Notes under the pieces: generated by a model
Seen by the model: only the letters and a program-made list of their open reading frames with translations
Databases searched by the model: none
Told to the model about the DNA's origin: nothing
Made by a program: the position numbers and the translations under genes
Source: a virus
Strand: one strand, 5' to 3'
IMG/VR virus record: IMGVR_UViG_3300024238_000005
Coordinates: 1 to 27,613 of that record
Length of the DNA: 27,613 nucleotides
In this document: positions 7,329-15,647 of the stretch, piece by piece
How the letters are laid out: every line of letters begins with the position of its first letter
Position numbering within the stretch: the first letter of the stretch is position 1

Positions 7329-8546
7329 ATGGCAACTGAAGTTAAAACCTCAGATCTTGATTTTAATATTCAAGAAACTCTGGAGAGAGGGAGTACGGAA
7401 CTCTTAAATGATTTATATTCTCCAGAAACACAAACAGCGTCTCCAGAAGAACTTGAGACTATAGAGAAAGAAGTAAAACCTCCAGCTCCTCCAAAACCTT
7501 CTCCTTCTAAAAAGACAGTGGAGGTAATTGAGAAAGAAGAAGGAGAAGCTCCTACAGGACAAGAGATACTTAGTAGCTTTCTAAATGTAGGAGATGATGA
7601 TGAGGAAGAAGAAGCAGCAGAAGGGAAACAGGATATTCCTTCCCCTAAAGAGGAAAAAATTCCAGGGAGTGATAATGAAATATTTAGTTCCCTCTCTAAA
7701 GAGTTAGAAAATCTAGGGGTCTTTACAAAAGAAGAAGGAGAAGATATAACAATCTCTACTCCCGAAGAATTTCTTGAGAGGTTTCAAGCTGAGAAACAGA
7801 AGGGAGCAGTCGAACTCTTAGATAATTTCATAGGAAAGTTCGGACAAGATTATAAAGAGGCTTTCGTTGCCATATATCAAAATGGTGTAGATCCCAAAGA
7901 GTATTGGGGAACATACAATGAGGTAGTAAACTTTGCAGAGCTGGATTTAACACAAGAAGAGAATCAGATAAGAGTTTTGAAGGAAGCATTAGCTGCTCAA
8001 AGATTTGAACCTGAGGATATTAAAGATGAGATAGATAGAATAAGAAACTATGGTGATCTTGAGACAGTGGCACGAAGACATCATAAAGTCTTAATCAAAG
8101 ATCAAGTTCAGAAGTTAGAACAGAAAGGACAGAAGGCTAAACAGGATCAAGAACAGAAAGCTGCTCTCCGATCACAGTTTGAGCAAAATGTTAACACTAT
8201 TCTCTCTGAGAAATTAAAAGCTAAAGAATATGATGGCATCCCCATCAACACAAAATTAGCAAGCGAACTACATGACTTCTTACTAGTAGACAAATGGAGA
8301 ACTCCTTCAGGAGAAACGCTTACTGATTTTGATCGTGCTATTCTGGATTTAAAAAGACCTGAGAACCATGCAATGAAGATTAAGTGGGCACTGCTCCTAA
8401 AGACATTAGAAAAAGATCCTACGCTTTCTACAATACAGAAACTAGGAGTTAGTAAGCAGTCAAGTGGCCTATTTAATGAAGTGAGGAGAGCAGTGGCAAA
8501 ACCCTCTGTCTCACAAGAGAAAACACCTAGTTCATGGTTTAAATAA
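7329..8546 (+). CDS. Probable scaffolding or capsid-assembly protein
   Basis: A 405-residue acidic protein between portal and capsid genes. I chose ATG 7329 (MATEVKTSDLDFN); the frame extends upstream only to a TTG at 7281, and the A-rich leader before 7329 looks like that of the capsid gene. Residues 1-130 are low-complexity and rich in Glu, Pro and Lys (KPPAPPKPSPSKK; GDDDEEEEAAEGK). The centre and C-terminal part are helical with a Gln/Lys-rich coiled coil near 250-300 (QKLEQKGQKAKQDQEQKAA). This composition, the place before the capsid gene and the lack of enzyme motifs are typical of scaffolding proteins. A minor virion or ejected protein is the alternative. Confidence 0.55.
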   Translation: MATEVKTSDLDFNIQETLERGSTELLNDLYSPETQTASPEELETIEKEVKPPAPPKPSPSKKTVEVIEKEEGEAPTGQEILSSFLNVGDDDEEEEAAEGKQDIPSPKEEKIPGSDNEIFSSLSKELENLGVFTKEEGEDITISTPEEFLERFQAEKQKGAVELLDNFIGKFGQDYKEAFVAIYQNGVDPKEYWGTYNEVVNFAELDLTQEENQIRVLKEALAAQRFEPEDIKDEIDRIRNYGDLETVARRHHKVLIKDQVQKLEQKGQKAKQDQEQKAALRSQFEQNVNTILSEKLKAKEYDGIPINTKLASELHDFLLVDKWRTPSGETLTDFDRAILDLKRPENHAMKIKWALLLKTLEKDPTLSTIQKLGVSKQSSGLFNEVRRAVAKPSVSQEKTPSSWFK

Positions 8547-8575
8547 TTATAAGGTTTAATTTAATACAAACAAAA

Positions 8576-10129
8576 ATGGCACTTCAAACACTACCAGGCG
8601 TAACTGGATTTATGTATGCTCGTGTATCCTCTATGGATAAACGTGCTGTAGGAAAGCTTACAGATTCTAATCACCTGGAAGCTTTTCACTCAACAGAACC
8701 CGCAGATTATGATAAGAAAATCATAAGTCTCTACACACAGAGTTCATTGTACAGCAATGATTTTCTGGATATGATTAATAAAAGCACACCTTATTATATT
8801 GATAATAATAGTGATGCTTGGAAATGGGATATTAATGTCCCTTATAAATTCCCGAAGATTATTGATATTCCTTCTGCAACGACAGCCCTCACTACTCCAG
8901 GTATTGATGGACAAGAGTTTGTATTAGTATTAGATACTAATGAATTCTCTAAGAATGCTATTGTTTCTGTTGGTACTCGTCAGTATGGCCCTCGGTTGTA
9001 TGTAGTTAAAGATCCTATGCCTTACAATGCAGGGTATCTTTATACATTCACTCTTGTATCTGATAATCCACTTGTAGACTTTGTTAGTCCTACCTTCCTT
9101 AAAGTTGGAGTAGAGCTTGAACTTGTCGATGCAGCTATTGGAGAATTTGATCAGGATCTTTTAGGTCTTCCTCGTCTTGGAGAAAAAATCACCATGTTTG
9201 AAAGTCTTGGTAGTGGTTATGGTTATGAGCATACTATTACAGAATGGGCTGATACTAAGATGATGAGAGATGCTAATGGCAAACCTCTTGATATTCTTGT
9301 CTATGCTCCACAACGTAGGAATCAGCTTCCTATGACAAAGAATGATTTGAAATGGGAACCATTCATTGAATTCTGGATGCGTAAATCAATGCTTGAACTG
9401 AAGGTTAAAAAGATGATCTGGGGAAAACCTGGAACAGTAAAAACCAATGGTAGTAAGCAAGAAGTTAAACGTACCTCTGCTGGTGTATATCATAGGATGC
9501 GTAATAGTGGAAACTATGTCCCTTATAATAGAGGAGAGTTCTCTGCTAACTTACTCCGTAGTGTATTTGGAGATCTGTATTATAGAAGGGTTGATGTTAA
9601 AGACAGACATGTTAAGCTCTATACAAATGAAGCTGGATTTGATGTCTTTGGACAAGCAATGAAGAATGATGCTCTCAATAGTGGCCTTACATTCATGGCA
9701 GATTCTGGCAACAGATTCTTGCAGGGTGAAGGTCAGCATATCACGTATAACTTTGCATTTGATGCTATGGTTACTCGTGAAACTGGTAGGGTAGAACTTA
9801 TCCACTTGAAAGAGCTTGATCTTCCTCAGACCAATCTTGAGTTTGGGCAGAATAAGAAATCTACTCCTGTCTTCTTTGTATTTGATGTATCTCCTATGAG
9901 TGATGGCTCTATGGTGAATAACATCAGAGAAGTCAGGATGGAAGGTGCTCCTTCTATGACTTGGGGATATATTGATGGTACTCGTCACCACTTAGGATTC
10001 GCAAGATCTCAGGGTATGAGTTCAGCAAATAAATTCCCAGGCTATGAAATCTGGATGAAAGACCGTTGTGATGTATTCATTGAAGATCTTTCTCGTACAG
10101 TATTAATTGAGGAAATTCCACAATTTTAG
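8576..10129 (+). CDS. Major capsid protein
   Basis: A 517-residue protein beginning MALQTLPGVTGFMYARVSSMD, which reads like the crAss-like HK97-fold capsid proteins. The following regions are rich in aromatic and beta-type segments (YYIDNNSDAWKWDINVPYKF; FIEFWMRKSMLELKVKKMIWGK) and the C-terminal part ends in a strongly beta pattern (DRCDVFIEDLSRTVLIEEI). Codons look less A/T-biased than in neighbours (GGT, CGT and CTT are common), as expected for a highly expressed gene. It would form the icosahedral shell. The leader is A-rich, and the gene is followed by a strong hairpin at 10172-10200. Identification is by position, length and overall pattern. Confidence 0.85.
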   Translation: MALQTLPGVTGFMYARVSSMDKRAVGKLTDSNHLEAFHSTEPADYDKKIISLYTQSSLYSNDFLDMINKSTPYYIDNNSDAWKWDINVPYKFPKIIDIPSATTALTTPGIDGQEFVLVLDTNEFSKNAIVSVGTRQYGPRLYVVKDPMPYNAGYLYTFTLVSDNPLVDFVSPTFLKVGVELELVDAAIGEFDQDLLGLPRLGEKITMFESLGSGYGYEHTITEWADTKMMRDANGKPLDILVYAPQRRNQLPMTKNDLKWEPFIEFWMRKSMLELKVKKMIWGKPGTVKTNGSKQEVKRTSAGVYHRMRNSGNYVPYNRGEFSANLLRSVFGDLYYRRVDVKDRHVKLYTNEAGFDVFGQAMKNDALNSGLTFMADSGNRFLQGEGQHITYNFAFDAMVTRETGRVELIHLKELDLPQTNLEFGQNKKSTPVFFVFDVSPMSDGSMVNNIREVRMEGAPSMTWGYIDGTRHHLGFARSQGMSSANKFPGYEIWMKDRCDVFIEDLSRTVLIEEIPQF

Positions 10130-10171
10130 TGGTTCTCTGGTTTTAATCTTTATATAACACCCCCTTGCAAA

Positions 10172-10200
10172 GAAGCCTCTCTAGCGGATGGAGAGGCTTC
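10172..10200 (+). terminator. Strong hairpin after the capsid gene
   Basis: GAAGCCTCTC at 10172-10181 pairs perfectly with GAGAGGCTTC at 10191-10200 around a 9-base loop. No U-run follows, so it is not a textbook intrinsic terminator; it may end transcription partly or protect the 3' end of capsid mRNA. It sits in a 183-base gap that otherwise holds only an A-rich leader for the next gene. Confidence 0.55.
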
Positions 10201-10312
10201 ACAAGAGGAAAATAAGAGGCAGAAGAAACAATACGTTGTCTAAAGGTTCGCTCCTTATGTCTCACAAACCAAAGAATAATAATTTTCTATTATTCTAATT
10301 AATAAACTACAC

Positions 10313-11281
10313 ATGGGCAAAATAGGAAAGATTTCAGTAATTAAGAAAGACTTTAATGGCTCTCAATTACAAACGATGGAAGGAGGATTATCTCAGAGAG
10401 GAATGACAAGAGTACCTGGAACTGGTGTTTTTAAATTCCCCTATAAAGAGTTAGATGGTCAATATAGAACAGGACTCGATGAGAATGCAGCATATATTCG
10501 TAGGATACAAGATCCTACAGAGCAGAAGCTGGAGAAGAAAAGAGTAAGCGAGCTTCGGAAAAAATTGGAGATGGAACTAGGAGGTATTGACTTAGGTTCT
10601 CGTTCTTCTTTTTGGAACTATGGGCTAGCAAGTTCTCCTAATGATACAGCACATGTACAACCAATAAAGCTGATGGATGGAGATAATCTATTTGATTTGA
10701 CTATTCCTTTTAAGGAACTTTCATTTGCATGGTTAAGAGTACATCCTACTATCGCTTCTAGTTATAGTGCTTGGGAACGTGGAGAATATCCTGCTGATAC
10801 ACAATTCTATGTCTCAGATGAGGATGTAGAAAGCTTGATAGTCTTTAATAAGAAGCTGGCTATTAATAAAGCAATTGCTAAGTTTGACAGTATGTCTCCT
10901 AGTAAGAAACTTAAGGTGGCAAGATTATTGGGTCTTCCTGTATCCGATGATACAAAGGCTGAAGTGATATATAACTTAGTAGATAACACATTGAAAGACT
11001 TACAATTTAAGAGTGGTAAGAATCAAGGAAGATCTACAATAGATGAGTTCAATCGCTTTGCTGATATGAAGGACAATTTGCTCCATGTGAAAGATTTAAT
11101 TAAACAGGCTATTTCTCATTCTATTTATAGGTTGAAACCTAATGGTCATATTACTGAAGGGGAGTTTGAGATAGCAACATCAGAAGAAGAACTTGTTATG
11201 AAGTTGGTAGATGTAGATAATCAGGATCAACTTCTTATGTTAGAGAGTCAATTGAAAACAAAAAAATTAGCTTCACAATGA
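10313..11281 (+). CDS. Conserved head-associated protein after the capsid gene
   Basis: A 322-residue protein with a basic N-terminus (MGKIGKISVIKKDFNGSQL), a charged helix near 65-85 (EQKLEKKRVSELRKKLEME), a central mixed region with FWNYGLASSPND and FAWLRVHPTI, and a helical C-terminal half (IDEFNRFADMKDNLLHVKDL). No enzyme motif or membrane segment is seen. Its place between the capsid protein and the first connector candidate, and a 4-bp ATGA overlap with the latter, suggest a head completion, capsid-decorating or inner-head role. I know genes of this type follow the capsid gene in crAss-like phages but cannot name a precise function. Confidence 0.5.
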   Translation: MGKIGKISVIKKDFNGSQLQTMEGGLSQRGMTRVPGTGVFKFPYKELDGQYRTGLDENAAYIRRIQDPTEQKLEKKRVSELRKKLEMELGGIDLGSRSSFWNYGLASSPNDTAHVQPIKLMDGDNLFDLTIPFKELSFAWLRVHPTIASSYSAWERGEYPADTQFYVSDEDVESLIVFNKKLAINKAIAKFDSMSPSKKLKVARLLGLPVSDDTKAEVIYNLVDNTLKDLQFKSGKNQGRSTIDEFNRFADMKDNLLHVKDLIKQAISHSIYRLKPNGHITEGEFEIATSEEELVMKLVDVDNQDQLLMLESQLKTKKLASQ

Positions 11282-12009
11282 TAGCAGTTGATAGTTTATT
11301 ATACAAGATAGAACAGAAATTAAATAAACTATCAACCAATGCACATCAGTCGATTGCAGTAGAGGATAAGATACTGGCTCTTAATGAAGCTCAGTTGAAA
11401 CTAATAAAACAAAAAGTAGATGGTTTCAGTACTGTTAGTGGTTTGGGCATGGATGCTTTTAAGAAAAGATATGAGGATTTACAAAGTCTTGTAGAATATT
11501 ATGACCACCAACCTTTAACATTAACAGAAATAAACAGTAAACTAAATCAGTGGAGTGCTAATGTAAGACTTCTTGTACCAAAATATATGTTCTATTTAGA
11601 TAGTTATATTTTGGCAGACAAAGGAAGATGTAGGGATAGAATCATTTGGATTAATAGGGATCTTGCCAAACATGGTGACCTACAATTTCTTATGAATAAT
11701 GATCATTATAAACCTTCTTTTGAATATCAGGAGACTTTTAATTTTTTATCTTCGGATGAAATTAGTATCTTTACTGACGGAACATTCACACCAAGTAAGA
11801 TCTACATAATGTATTTGAGATATCCTGCTTACATTGATAAGGCAGGATATACTCATTTAGATGGTACTCTCTCTATAGATAGAGATTGTGAATTGGAGAC
11901 TTATTTAGAGGATGAGTTATTAGATTTAACAGTGCAATCTCTGGCGATGTATACAGAAAATGTCTCTGCTGCACAGAGTGCCCAGATGAGAATACAGACA
12001 AACGAATAA
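11278..12009 (+). CDS. Head-tail connector (ring) protein candidate
   Basis: A 243-residue protein with an N-terminal helical part (VDSLLYKIEQKLNKL; ALNEAQLKLIKQKVDGF), a beta-rich centre including SKIYIMYLRYPAYID (about 178-192), and a C-terminal helix with YLEDELLDLTVQSLAMY (about 209-225). The C-terminal pattern YLE..LLDLT.Q.L is repeated in the candidate ring protein at 17425-18174 (YLEKQVLDLTSQKLLSTY), suggesting both adopt the same connector fold and stack below the portal. It starts by a 4-bp ATGA overlap with the previous gene. The role follows from this similarity and from position. Confidence 0.55.
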   Translation: MIAVDSLLYKIEQKLNKLSTNAHQSIAVEDKILALNEAQLKLIKQKVDGFSTVSGLGMDAFKKRYEDLQSLVEYYDHQPLTLTEINSKLNQWSANVRLLVPKYMFYLDSYILADKGRCRDRIIWINRDLAKHGDLQFLMNNDHYKPSFEYQETFNFLSSDEISIFTDGTFTPSKIYIMYLRYPAYIDKAGYTHLDGTLSIDRDCELETYLEDELLDLTVQSLAMYTENVSAAQSAQMRIQTNE

Positions 12010-12044
12010 GAGGTTTTAGTATAAATATTTAAAAATTAAGCAAA

Positions 12045-13205
12045 ATGGATTATTCATTAACCACGCTTTTCGTAGTTCCAGTGGGGCAGACAACTTTCCC
12101 TAGCTCTGGCTCTACACAAAATCTGACTGCTGGTCAGTTAGGGCTTTTTAGTAATACGTATGTAGCTTTAACGGCTGGTACGATTGTTAACTATCCTTAT
12201 TTCTATGTAGCTCAAGGAAGGACTAATACAGTTCTTGAAGGCTCTAAACGTTCTGATAAAATTGCAGGATGTATCAGTGCAACAGGATGTAAATCCAATG
12301 TCACTGAATGGTATAAAGTTACAGGATGTTCTACACATACCCCAGAGGTTGTTGAGATCTCAGGATGGAGTGCTCACTGTGGTGATGATATCACTATTAC
12401 ATTGAGAGCTCACTCTTCTTATATTGATACCTTATGGATGAATGGTCTTACTCGCTCTGTAACAGTTAAAGCACCTTGCTGTACTTGTGGAGGGAATCCT
12501 TGTGACACTGTAGATGTTAATGCTCTTATTAATTTAGCAATTGCTAAGTTACAGGCTGCTCCTACAGGAACTAACCCAGATAATGTAACTCTTAGTACAT
12601 TCTTTGTCTTTGAGAACATTGGAGGCACAGTTCTTAGGATTACAGCAAAACCACTTACTACTTATGGAGTACCGTGTGATGTAGCTGCTTTCCCATTTGA
12701 GTATGATAGATTATGGTTTAGGGCTTTTATATATAGTGGCCCAGCTACTACAGCAGACTTCATTGTATCAGATCCTTGTAATCTGGTTGCCACTGCTGCT
12801 GTTACTCAGAGGGCTACTTATCCTATTGGAACATCTAATGAGATTACACAACTTGAAAAGAACTTATATAGTTATCAGGTAGGTGCTTTGAAACATCTCT
12901 ATAGAATGGTGGGATATAACCAGAAGTTTGAAAGTTTTGTAACTGATGGAACTTACTATGATACCTATTATATTAAGTTTAATGAGTGGGATAAGGCTGA
13001 TAATAATTGGGGAGATAAAGTAAATGAAGACAGTATGGTGATTATTGCTGTTCCAACAGGCAGTGCTGCTGCATCTGCATTAGAAGCAATTCTTGTTGCT
13101 GGATTAGGGGCTGTAACAGCTAAGAACACTTGTGCTACTACCACCACAACTACGTCAACTACGAGTCTTACTACTACGACAACAACCACAATTCTCATCC
13201 CATAA
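12045..13205 (+). CDS. Cys-rich virion protein with a poly-Thr tail
   Basis: A 386-residue protein. Residues 1-150 form a beta-rich region with many Cys (GCISATGCKSNVTEW; CCTCGGNPC near 149-157). Residues 158-360 are mixed, including VDVNALINLAIAKLQ, a tyrosine-rich segment YDTYYIKFNEWDK and an Ala-rich helix (GSAAASALEAILVAGLGAV). The C-terminus is a Thr/Ser/Leu tract (365-382) ending ILIP. GGT and GCT codons are frequent, suggesting high expression. It is followed by a good terminator, so it ends a transcription unit that begins at or before the capsid gene. It could be a capsid decoration, head fibre or tail protein; I do not recognise the family. Thr tails recur in the downstream proteins. 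Confidence 0.5.
   Translation: MDYSLTTLFVVPVGQTTFPSSGSTQNLTAGQLGLFSNTYVALTAGTIVNYPYFYVAQGRTNTVLEGSKRSDKIAGCISATGCKSNVTEWYKVTGCSTHTPEVVEISGWSAHCGDDITITLRAHSSYIDTLWMNGLTRSVTVKAPCCTCGGNPCDTVDVNALINLAIAKLQAAPTGTNPDNVTLSTFFVFENIGGTVLRITAKPLTTYGVPCDVAAFPFEYDRLWFRAFIYSGPATTADFIVSDPCNLVATAAVTQRATYPIGTSNEITQLEKNLYSYQVGALKHLYRMVGYNQKFESFVTDGTYYDTYYIKFNEWDKADNNWGDKVNEDSMVIIAVPTGSAAASALEAILVAGLGAVTAKNTCATTTTTTSTTSLTTTTTTTILIP
13137..13190 (+). repeat. Poly-Thr tract at a protein C-terminus
   Basis: Eighteen ACN-rich codons encode fifteen Thr with two Ser and one Leu, four residues before the stop. Codons are mixed (ACT, ACC, ACA, ACG), so this is not a pure triplet expansion and seems to be kept at protein level. 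Confidence 0.9.
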
Positions 13206-13234
13206 GATAAGAAGTAATAAGTTTACCAAAGAAT

Positions 13235-13276
13235 AAAAGGGAGATAGAAGAGGAAAACTCTCTCTCTCCCTTTTTT
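13235..13276 (+). terminator. Intrinsic terminator
   Basis: AAAAGGGAGA at 13235-13244 pairs with TCTCCCTTTT at 13265-13274, with partial further pairing of the purine-rich loop against CTCTCTC, and a run of six T at 13271-13276. It lies 30 bases after the stop of the Thr-tailed gene and just before the next start, separating the head block from the fibre block. Confidence 0.85.
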
Positions 13277-13293
13277 CTTAAAATATTAAAATC

Positions 13294-13857
13294 ATGCCTA
13301 CACTCAATTTGAATATATTGGTAGTTCCAACTTATGACACATTCACTCTTGGAATTGCTGATGCTTCTACGTATCCAGATTCTCCCCCTGTTGTAACATC
13401 TCCTCTTATAGAGATAACAATTCCCTCTTTTGATACAGTGAGTTTTACTTTTCCTATTCTTGAGACTACATTCTATAATTCTGAGACACTACTTATTACT
13501 CCCTCTGGAGATAATTTAGTTTCTCTTCCTGATGGTATATATACATTAAAATATTCTATTGACCCAGCAGATATAAATTACATAGAACGCTCTATAATGA
13601 GAGTAGATAGGTTACAGGAAAAGTTTGATACAGCTTTTATGAAACTTGATATGATGGAGTGTGATAGAGAGATTAAGACACAATCAAAAGTAGACTTGAA
13701 TAGTATATACTTTTTTATTCAAGGCTCTATAGCAGCAGCTAATAATTGTGCAACAGAGGAGGCTAATAAGTTATATCATTATGCAGATAAGATGTTAGAT
13801 AGATTCCTGGGGGACAATTGTGGATGCTCAGGAAATAATTATAAGAAAAACTTTTAA
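13294..13857 (+). CDS. Beta-domain plus helical structural protein
   Basis: A 187-residue protein. Residues 1-92 are beta-rich and end with LPDGIYTLKYSID (78-90), an Ig-like closing strand resembling IPDGIYTLSVVDS in the protein at 24861. Residues 93-172 are helical (ERSIMRVDRLQEKFDTAFMK; EEANKLYHYADKMLDRFLGD), and the end is Cys-rich (NCGCSGNN). The ATG follows the terminator at 13235-13276 by 18 bases; no promoter consensus was seen, so it may rely on read-through or a phage-specific promoter. The two-part design suits a virion adaptor that links an outer beta domain to the particle. The family is not recognised. Confidence 0.55.
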   Translation: MPTLNLNILVVPTYDTFTLGIADASTYPDSPPVVTSPLIEITIPSFDTVSFTFPILETTFYNSETLLITPSGDNLVSLPDGIYTLKYSIDPADINYIERSIMRVDRLQEKFDTAFMKLDMMECDREIKTQSKVDLNSIYFFIQGSIAAANNCATEEANKLYHYADKMLDRFLGDNCGCSGNNYKKNF

Positions 13858-13878
13858 TAACCGATAAACCAATAAGTT

Positions 13879-14010
13879 ATGCCAGTTTGCAAATCATGTG
13901 GAACATCTGTCGGATGTGGATGTCAGCTAGTAAATGGATTATGTGTCAAATGTAATTCAGTTCTTACAGAGAGTCAAAATAAACCAGAGGAAAATAAGAC
14001 AGAAAAATAA
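13879..14010 (+). CDS. Very small zinc-ribbon-like protein
   Basis: A 43-residue protein with Cys4-x2-Cys7, Cys13-x-Cys15 and Cys22-x2-Cys25: two CxxC knuckles about 15 residues apart, as in a zinc ribbon, followed by a polar tail (ESQNKPEENKTEK). The ATG at 13879 comes 21 bases after the previous TAA, and the TAA at 14008-14010 is five bases before the next start, so it fills the space between two genes exactly. It may be a structural zinc module of the fibre complex or an assembly factor. The gene is short, but the Cys spacing and packing support it. Confidence 0.6.
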   Translation: MPVCKSCGTSVGCGCQLVNGLCVKCNSVLTESQNKPEENKTEK

Positions 14011-14015
14011 ATGTC

Positions 14016-15635
14016 ATGTTAAATCCAAGACTTAGAGATTGTAAAGAATATAATACAATTCCTTCCTTAATAAAGGCTATTGATTGTAAGATAAGTAAGA
14101 TAGCTACAGCTCTTTATAATAATACTATATTCTCTTTAAATATTAGTATTGATTCTGATACAATGCTAAGTCTTTTAAATTATAGAAGAATTCTATTGTA
14201 TAAGTATTGTAATAGTGAGTATGCAAAGAGAATTGAATTAGATAAGATCATTAGTAAAGTAAAACTGTTAACAGCAGGATGTAAACCTAAATGTCTTCCA
14301 AAGGATAGTTTTCATAGAGGTACTATTACAACTACTACAGCTATTCCAACATACATGACTTATATAGTAAATGTCTTTTCTTGTAATGGAGAAGATGCTT
14401 GTGGAACAGTAGTAGCTACTAATGTAAGATATACAAACTTAGCTAGTAATCAAATATTAACAAATGGAAATTTCTATAAGTATATAAATGTCTTTGAGAT
14501 TATTTTATGTTTAGGGGTGTTAACTCCAGAAGAAAATACCTTTTATATATGGGAAGGTGGAGAGACTTCTTGTTCTGCATTTAATTTTCATTGTACTACA
14601 ACAACTACTACAACTGCTCCATCTACTACTACTACTACTACTACAACTGCTCCATCTACTACTACTACTACTACTACAACTGCTCCATCTACTACTACTA
14701 CTACTACAACTGCTCCATCTACTACTACTACTACTACTACAACTGCTCCATCTACTACTACTACTACTACAACTGCTCCATCTACTACTACTACTACTAC
14801 AACTGCTCCATCTACTACTACTACTACTACTACAACTGCTCCATCTACTACTACTACTACTACAACTGCTCCATCTACTACTACTACAACTACATCAACC
14901 ACAACTACATCAACTACAAGTACTACAACTACTCAAGGAAGTTCTACATCCTCCACAACCTCTACTACTACTACACTTCCACCAATTGTACAAGAATATG
15001 GATATTTATATAATTGGTATGCTGGAACTGATGCAAAAAATATAGCAAATGTAGGTTGGCATAATCTTACTGTTGCTGATATGGTAAATTTAAGATTATA
15101 TTTAGACCCTACAGGTACAGCATATACTAATGTTGCTGGTGGACATATGAAAAGTAGTGGAACAACTTATTGGAATTCTCCTAATACAGGTGCTGATAAT
15201 AGTTCTAAGTTAGATTTTAGAGGATCAGGAGATAGAGATCAGGTAGGTAATTTTGCTTTAAATAAAGGTTCTTGTTGGATATGGAATACGCAAGATTTAG
15301 GAGGAGAACTTGGTGGAGGAATAGCTACATTGGCTAATAATAGTGCTAATTTTATTACTGAATCTGGATACACTTCTAGTTCTAAACGTGTTGGTGCTTC
15401 TATAAGATTAAAAAAAGATACAACAACCTCACAACCAGATTTTACTATTATTCCTAATGGATATACAGGAAATGATGGACAAGTTTATGATACTGTTGTA
15501 ATTAATGGTTATGAATGGTTACAGGAGAATATAAAAGAAACAAAATATAGAAACGGAGATGCTATTCCAGAAGTATTGAATAATACATCTTGGTCAGCAT
15601 TATCTACAGGAGCTATGTGTTATTATGTAATTTAA
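14016..15635 (+). CDS. Modular adhesin: Thr-rich stalk and a permuted FISUMP domain
   Basis: A 539-residue protein with four parts. (1) Residues 1-100, helical with paired Cys (CKEYNTIPSLIKAIDCKI; GCKPKC), probably the virion anchor. (2) Residues 112-193, a Cys-containing beta module (YIVNVFSCNGEDACGTVVA) that recurs in the protein at 25918. (3) Residues 194-320, a Thr stalk with nine APS interruptions. (4) Residues 328-539, a FISUMP-type domain (Fibrobacter major paralogous, C-type-lectin style). Its usual second half (YGYLYNWYA, TTYWNSPNTGADNSS, GASIRLKKD) comes first, and the usual first half (GQVYDTVVINGYEWLQENI, KYRNGDAIP, GAMCYY) ends the protein. A receptor-binding role is inferred. 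It lacks a signal peptide, as expected for a virion protein. Part boundaries are clear; the function is likely but unproven. Confidence 0.7.
   Translation: MLNPRLRDCKEYNTIPSLIKAIDCKISKIATALYNNTIFSLNISIDSDTMLSLLNYRRILLYKYCNSEYAKRIELDKIISKVKLLTAGCKPKCLPKDSFHRGTITTTTAIPTYMTYIVNVFSCNGEDACGTVVATNVRYTNLASNQILTNGNFYKYINVFEIILCLGVLTPEENTFYIWEGGETSCSAFNFHCTTTTTTTAPSTTTTTTTTAPSTTTTTTTTAPSTTTTTTTAPSTTTTTTTTAPSTTTTTTTAPSTTTTTTTAPSTTTTTTTTAPSTTTTTTTAPSTTTTTTSTTTTSTTSTTTTQGSSTSSTTSTTTTLPPIVQEYGYLYNWYAGTDAKNIANVGWHNLTVADMVNLRLYLDPTGTAYTNVAGGHMKSSGTTYWNSPNTGADNSSKLDFRGSGDRDQVGNFALNKGSCWIWNTQDLGGELGGGIATLANNSANFITESGYTSSSKRVGASIRLKKDTTTSQPDFTIIPNGYTGNDGQVYDTVVINGYEWLQENIKETKYRNGDAIPEVLNNTSWSALSTGAMCYYVI
14595..14975 (+). 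repeat. Thr(7-8)-Ala-Pro-Ser tandem repeat and Thr/Ser stalk
   Basis: From 14595 to 14876 nine units each encode seven or eight Thr followed by Ala-Pro-Ser (Thr runs 7,8,8,7,8,7,7,8,7), so the repeat period is 30 or 33 bases and always in frame. A less regular Thr/Ser/Gln/Gly tract continues to 14975. Within each unit the Thr codons are mostly ACT with ACA next to last, so units are nearly identical at DNA level and likely to change in number by slippage or recombination. Confidence 0.95.
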
Positions 15636-15647
15636 AATACTATTGTC

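Noticed and set aside
14595-14876. CRISPR-like array
   Set aside because: The regular units are coding, have no unique spacers, and encode Thr-Ala-Pro-Ser.
14557-15045. Alternative-frame Leu-rich, Tyr-rich and Val-rich frames across the Thr stalk
   Set aside because: They arise from the triplet repeat read in other frames and on the other strand; only the Thr frame continues into recognisable domains at both sides.
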